Assembly: GCF_000524195.1 (NCBI RefSeq)
Contig: NW_020170509.1
Location: 1 to 64,000 of the forward strand
Origin: Echinococcus granulosus
Lineage: Eukaryota > Platyhelminthes > Cestoda > Cyclophyllidea > Taeniidae
Length of the DNA: 64,000 nt
Direction: 5' to 3'
Shown here piece after piece: positions 58,590-64,000 of this stretch. Both the position numbers and the translations under genes were made by a program. The notes under the pieces are model-generated. The model searched no databases. It was not told where the DNA came from and saw only the letters and a list, made by a program, of their open reading frames with translations. Numbering within the stretch: the first letter of the stretch is position 1; every line of letters begins with the position of its first letter.

Positions 58590-58990
58590 TTAACACCCCC
58601 GCTGGTGATCACAACTTTGCTCAAATTCTGCTGGAGTTGTCCGACATACCGGTAGAAGCCTTTGCAAGGCAATAATCCCCCCTTCCCTTGTGACTTCAGT
58701 GGTGCTCTCCTGAAAGTATCAAAGAGCCACTACACTTGTCCATTTGACTGACGGTTAGAAGCGAGGAACAACTATATGCAGTAACGGGTTGACGCTAGAA
58801 GTCCTGGAATCCTACGAAGTGCGTCATATTCCGCTGTCCGTTACCAAAGTGTCCAGGAGCCTGTGTTGGATGAAGAATTGGTGCTATCTTTGGCCACCTG
58901 GAAAAAGCATCCACCAGAACTAGATATGAATCTCTTTGTATTGTTCAGATAAAGTTGAGGAGGAGGCCAATTATTCCCGATGTAATGTAA
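58590..58990 (-). mobile_element. Gypsy-type integrase remnant
   Basis: The minus-strand reading gives SYLVLVDAFSRWPKIAPI, the signature of the integrase core around its first catalytic aspartate (YL..VDAFSKWPE). Further on are QSNGQV..., then ALQRLLPVCRTTP, matching the SNGQAER...LLAYRTTP end of the domain at about the right distance. The middle is shifted and contains stops, and the second Asp/Glu region is eroded. Not functional. Confidence 0.65.
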
Positions 58991-59479
58991 AGCCTAAGTC
59001 AACACTGCGTAGGATTTTGTTGCCTCTTTAACTTCATTAGTAGCCATTGGAAGAGCTTAAAAAAGATGGACAAAGGGGAAAGCTGAAGTAACCTTCTCCA
59101 GGACTGCCATCAACTTGGATTTGATCTGTATTTGGTCCATAACTGCGTTGTTAAACCACTCAAGACCAAGTAGGTCTCAACTGTCCTTCGTGGCGCAGTG
59201 CTTCCTGAGAAATGATGTGTCACAGAGTTGGAGTTCTTCAGAATGTTTCATTTGGCCTCTACCTACACCTCAGGAGCTTCAAGTAGTTTCAGACACCGGG
59301 AATCTCACATACCCATGCCATTGTTTCTACGGTACAGTGACGATATCTAAAGAGGTTGTCCGCAGTATTTTCACTGGATAGCCATTGACTCTATTAGTGA
59401 TGCTATTTGCTTTAGAAATTTTGTTTTGTTTTGCTTTAGTATCGTTTTCTATGCCCGATATTGACTGCCTTGGGGTAGA

Positions 59480-60480
59480 TGAACGAGACCAGTGGGATCA
59501 CCATTGTAACGAGTCAAAATGCCAATCCTCAAAACGCCTGTAGGAAGAAGGAGGAGTTCCCTCGAACTGGAATCTGAATATTGGTTGTTGGGATATTAAC
59601 TAAATTTTGGCCGACTATGTTTTTGCGGGATGGATTAGATGAATTTATGTACAACAGGATCATATAAGAACGGTGCGTATGTCAGAGTTAATGGTTGACT
59701 GTAGACCACGGAGAAGAATGAAGCAACTGAACCGTTCAACAATCATTTCCTCTCGTTTGAAGAGTTTATACTGACGGTTAACCCTTCCTGCGTAGGTCAT
59801 GTGTTCCTCAACACCGTGCTATTTCACCTTCAAGGAGTTGCAGCGTAGACTGAACAGTAAAGATTGCTCACCAAAAATGTCATTCAGTAAGGGTGGGGTT
59901 ACGTCAAAGTTTGCATTCTTTGGGGGCTTTGATAGATTAAAGTTGGTGTACTTCTAGTGTAGAGCCGTTCAGTGCTTTTGCATTAGAAGTCAGACTTCCT
60001 ACTCATCATCTATCCTGCGTGCCGCCAACCCGATAGGAAAGAGGAATTGAGTGTAAAACCATATTCTGGTTCACGACGAAACGCCGTCATACGGCTGGTA
60101 ACGGAATCAACGAAGGGTCACTCAATGTCTGTCGGTGAAATGCAGTGGAGGAAGCTTTGAGGCTCCGGTCCTATTGTGTTCGCTGGAGTTAGAGAACGTC
60201 GAGCTCTTTCAGGAACACTGGGTCGTTGCTTGCCACAATTTCCGAACAGGTGAAACTCGGAATCGAACGGAATTGCCAAGAGAGGTTGGTGACGTTGCAG
60301 AGGAACATCTTTACAGTTGGACACAAATACGATGACTGGTGAGGATGGCTAGTGAACGTGCTTCCTTACAGCACCAAGTTGTGATGACAGAAGCTCAAGG
60401 TTGACCTAGGAGCGCGCAGGCTATAGCGATCAAATGGAAACGGGAGCTACAAGGTACTTCGCTTACTCGCAGTTTCGGTA
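59480..60480 (-). mobile_element. Gypsy-type gag remnant, same element
   Basis: On the minus strand at about 59,670-59,770 a frame reads FILLRGLQSTINSDIRTVLI, the conserved gag motif (F..GL.....D.R..LL) of flatworm gypsy elements. Downstream, at about 59,490-59,560, lies a degraded CCHC-like stretch. Frames at 60,118-60,324 have no clear match. Only about 500 bases separate gag from integrase, so protease, reverse transcriptase and RNase H are deleted. No LTRs recognised. Confidence 0.45.
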
Positions 60481-61781
60481 ACGCACCCTACTTCTGTCCA
60501 TTTGTTGTACGGCCTGTCCTCAAGGGGGTGTAATTAGCCCTTGGCACCTTATGTGCGTCAACAATACGTACTTCTCAAGTTATATGGCTTCGATCATCTT
60601 CAGGAAATTCCCATTGCGCTGTAGTTTAAAGTGTTTTTGTGAAAAAATCATTATTTTTACTAGATTTTTTTCACTAAAAATAACACGGGTCTTAGAATTT
60701 GATGGTTAATGAGTAGCATAAGAGCAAATAAGTAAATACGTATCAATATTTTGAGCAGAAATGACAAAGACATCAATCTACAGGTTTTAATAGTGAAACT
60801 AATAGGTTGCATCTAATTATTAATCTGTGACATCGATAAATATTAAAAATTTGCGAATCCTGAGCTTTATTTGGAAAATAATTTCAAGAGTCAGTGTCCT
60901 TTGGACTATGGCCTGCTTCAGCACCACTGTTTCAAACAAAAATCCATAAATGAGTTTTGCTGGTCTTACAATGTTTTCAAAAAAAGAAGATTGCTGACTC
61001 TTTAAAGACTATAAAGCACAAGTGAGGGCACAATCGTTACAACATCTCTATAAAAAGAATGAGAATTATATGTGGCGCATTAAAATATACAGAATAAAAG
61101 TACTATTTAAATAAGTAATTAAACAAATTAGCGCGATTACGTTGGTAATCTGGGAGTCTGTAAACTAGGCAGTGCGTTTTAATCGTTGGCGATGCAGCGG
61201 CAAACTCGCGGAGGATCGATTTTTTGGGTTTGCGCGTTGTGTCTTTGCTGGTGCTTTTCTTTATTTGCGACGGTAAATACCTTGAGTCTGATGTTTTACT
61301 TAAAGAAACTCTAATCAGTTTGTAGGAGACTTTCGCTTTGGTGCTCTATTTTCTTTCCTGGTCAGCCAACATAAGGTCTTAAATTTCATATGAACGTTGC
61401 TGGATTGCAATTGCTTTGTTCTCTGGACCGCATCTCTGTGTACCCCATTACTCGATCACAAACTATCTTCGTTTCGATAGTGTTTGATTCGTCAATGGCT
61501 TCTCTGAGGAGCATGCTTCACCAAACTTCCCATTTTTTATTCCATATAATTTAAATCCTTCAGTTGTCGTAATAATTTTTATTTTCCTCAAATTTTGTCG
61601 GAAACAAAGATTCACATCTTTGTACACGAAAAATAGTACTGGATTTTGTGTTCTTTTTTGCGACCGCTGTTTTATAAATTTGCAAACTTTTGTATTTCCT
61701 ATTTGGAGCTTTTACATTAACGGGATAAACATTTCATGACTAGGACTTTATCTTGCATACTATTAGTTTTGGTGCCTACAG
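60481..61781. other. AT-rich upstream region of the B56 gene
   Basis: No coding sequence was recognised. A possible non-coding first exon ends near 61,271 (gcgacg|gtaaatacc), with an acceptor at 61,781 (ggtgcctacag). The intervening DNA is AT-rich. This is inference from splice signals alone. Confidence 0.3.
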
Positions 61782-61865
61782 ACCGGCTCATTCTTTACCG
61801 ATTCACCAATTTTATCTCTGCATTCATCTAGCGTGACACCAAACATATCGGTCAATCTGTGTATC

Positions 61866-63142
61866 ATGGATACTTCTGCACCTCCACCTCCTTCTCCTGC
61901 TTCATCGTCTAAGGAGAATGCTCGTCTTGCTTCCTCTACCTCTTCTGCTACTACATCCATCAACGAGACCCATCCACCGCCTACTCCACTTATTAAGAAT
62001 AAGAACTACGCCGGTCCGCCTATCCCGTTGAAGGAGAAGCGGCACTCTTCATCCATTTTTAACATCAGCCAGGATCGCCATCTGGTCCCTCTGCCAGCCA
62101 TCAAAGGTGCGCTCTCTCGTTCTCTTGTTGATCTGGTACTTCTCTATTTCTGTTACGGCTGCTCCAGGGTCTAATTACATGTTCTAATGAGCCGTAGTTC
62201 GTTCTTGAGCACGTAACGGAGGCACGCCCAGATGCGCTTTTAACTCGCATCCTTCTTTTGCTTTTTCGCAAAGGGTGGAGTAAATCTTAGCTGACTCTGC
62301 AAATGTGGGGAAGTGTCTGTCCTTACCTTATAAGAGTCATTTTCACTCTTCTTTAACCCGGAATTCTTGGTATAAATGGTACCTGGCCAACTTGTGCTCG
62401 TACATTTCGCAGACAATTAACTAGTTTCTTTCGCAGTCTCTGGATGAGTTTGATGCCTACCCTCTTCATGATAACATTTAAAGAGAGTAGTGTAAAAACT
62501 TTTGGTATGAGAAGCTGTGCTCATTTTTTGTCTTTTAACTCTGTTTGGGAACTAGAATAAGTCTGTGTGTACTCATTTGTGCAAGAAACCGACCAAAACT
62601 TGAGTTTATCGGCCTGTACGCGTCCATTGTTCAACCCTCGATTTTGCATTTTAGTCAACAGCTACTCCTCCAAGCTATCGTAGTAGTTCAACGACCTATT
62701 AGCAAGTTACGTGCCCGAGGTGCTATTAGCAATCGTGTGGAATAGTAAAGCATATTTTTCTCTCGTGGTAGACGCAGCAACATCACAGGAGCGAGAGCAG
62801 TTGTTTCTACAGAAGCTTCAGCAATGTTGCGTTGTCTTTGACTTCCAACCGGACCCACTTTCCGACCTGCAAGGCAAGGAGGTGAAGCGCAATATCCTCA
62901 ACGAGATGATTGAGTATGTGCTGGAGGCTAGAGGTGGTGGCGGTTCCAATAGTAGTGGAGGTAATAGCGGTGCTAACGGCAATAGTGGCAATGTCATCAC
63001 CGAACCCATCTACCCAGCAGTGGTGAAGATGATCGAGGCCAACGTCTTTCGCACTCTTCCGCCGCCAAGTAATCCCTCGGGCGCGGAATTTGATCCAGAG
63101 GAGGATGAACCCACACTTGAGGCCTCGTGGCCACATCTTCAG
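61866..63142 (+). CDS. PPP2R5: PP2A regulatory subunit B56 (B'), N-terminal exons; gene continues past the window
   Basis: Coding exons are 61,866-62,106 and 62,772-63,142, separated by a 665-base GT-AG intron (phase 1), giving residues 1-204. Residues 1-60 are Pro/Ser/Thr-rich ([16 protein letters not shown]), followed by [20 protein letters not shown] and the start of the HEAT-like B56 fold: [55 protein letters not shown], then [15 protein letters not shown]. These are hallmark B56 segments. B56 targets the PP2A catalytic core to substrates in mitosis, Wnt and other signalling. A Gly/Ser/Asn insertion (about residues 134-153) lies in a helix-helix loop where vertebrate B56 has none. The second exon ends with donor CAG|GTCTGT in phase 0; the next exon (LVYEFF...) is not in the window. 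An acceptor at 61,781 opens a frame that runs into this ATG, so a slightly longer N-terminus is possible. Confidence 0.92.
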
Positions 63143-64000
63143 GTCTGTCTGCCTCCCTAATACCTTTTTTTTGTGTTTTTAAGCAATATCTTCTTGCTCA
63201 AGTATTTTCACACACCTATATTTCATTCTGATTAAAAGTTAAAGCCTCCATTCCAAGTCTGCCGTTTCCCGTTGTTGGTTAGATGCCTCTACCTTGACAG
63301 AAACTACTACTTTTAATCCTGTCACCATAAGGATTTTTGAGAGTTAGTTTAGAAGACGTGTACCTCTCCTTGTTTCATTTGAAGCGATAACCTTCCTCTG
63401 ATTCCTTTCGTTAACGGAACCCTCTTTCAATAAAGAAATTGCCACTTGTGCTCAGTTTCGCCTGTTGTGCTCTCCTGCGATTTCTCATTTCCATGCGGCC
63501 GTTACTGCGCTTTTGGCGCCTTTACTCCGGCAATGATGCTCGCGCTTACTTTTTTATCCCTTTTTTATGTAGTCTCTCAACGCGCTCACCCTCCCAGCTG
63601 TCAAAATTGTGGCGGTTTGATTTCCACATGCCAGAGTTGTTTTTTTTCTTCTAAGCACGATGATAAGGAAGTGGATATTTGTGCGAAATCAGGCAAATAA
63701 GGTGTCCCACTGTACGCTCTCGGATGAGAACAGATTCTGAAGTAAATGAATCTTACGGCTCTTAACTCAAAATATGGATGTTTAACGGTGGCGTAAGTCG
63801 GATATTGCACCAGTCTAGCTTGAGCGAGATAGGGTCGGATTACTTTTGTGTTTAGCGCTTACACCGAATCAGTCCGCATTATTGTCTCGATCGTTGTCGA
63901 CATGCCTGCCGATAGTTCGTCTCTTTGCCATTCATCGGCTGTTTTATTGTATTTCTTCTACATGGTCGTAAAAACCAGGTGTGATAAAGCCTCTTCTCTT
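63143..64000 (+). other. Intron of the B56 gene
   Basis: Starts at the GTCTGT donor. Frames at 63,439-63,700 and 63,601-63,810 are Cys/Leu-rich and unrelated to B56; no exon with the expected continuation was found up to 64,000. Confidence 0.7.

Overview
This is nuclear DNA from a eukaryote, most likely a parasitic flatworm and specifically a tapeworm of the Taeniidae (Echinococcus or Taenia type). Four things support this. (i) Near the left end sit several copies of a small secreted fibronectin-III gene whose layout matches the taeniid oncosphere antigen family (EG95 / TSOL18 / 45W): a signal-peptide exon, one FnIII exon with phase-1 boundaries, and a very short hydrophobic last exon. (ii) Genes have introns, including one of only 39 bases. 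(iii) There are decayed Ty3/gypsy-type retroelement remnants. (iv) The right end carries the 5' part of a PP2A B56 regulatory subunit gene. Genus and species cannot be fixed from the sequence alone. There is one 100-base assembly gap, at 42,753-42,852.

Layout. 0-20 kb: a duplicated neighbourhood with FnIII antigen gene copies. Copy A is on + (exons 2 and 3 at 1,772-2,723), and a matching exon 1 lies inverted beside it on - at 1,140-1,212. Copy B at 7.1 kb is a stop-ridden pseudogene on -. Copy C on - (18,159-19,880) has all three exons, but its signal-peptide exon is out of frame with exon 2. Arms at about 1.56-3.85 kb and 16.57-19.4 kb form a diverged inverted duplication. Two copies of an unidentified 3'-terminal exon lie at 4.06-4.37 kb (open) and 13.96-14.27 kb (frameshifted). 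Between them are relics resembling a parvovirus (densovirus-like) NS1 helicase fragment at 8.36 kb and, less surely, capsid-like fragments.

20.3-22.6 kb: one intact three-exon gene on + for a 285-residue Arg/Ser/Gly-rich basic protein, probably RNA-binding or associated with RNA processing (not a recognised family). 22.6-56.1 kb: a long mosaic of decayed tandem repeats. Recurrent modules include at least seven broken copies of the first two exons of that Arg/Ser gene, its large intron 2, and a module seen about 15 or more times (a T-rich pyrimidine run followed by a GT-rich stretch). Almost no real coding sequence is visible there. Two features stand out: a 182-codon open frame at 51.35 kb with two broken relatives, and an open frame on the minus strand kept in two diverged copies.

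56.1-61.8 kb: AT-rich intergenic DNA with a fragmentary gypsy-like element on - (gag and integrase remnants, 58.5-60.5 kb). 61.8-64 kb: first coding exons of the PP2A B56 subunit on +, which runs off the window.

The working genes are thus few: the B56 gene, the Arg/Ser-rich gene, and possibly one or two FnIII antigen copies. The rest is duplication debris. No tRNA, rRNA or CRISPR was recognised.
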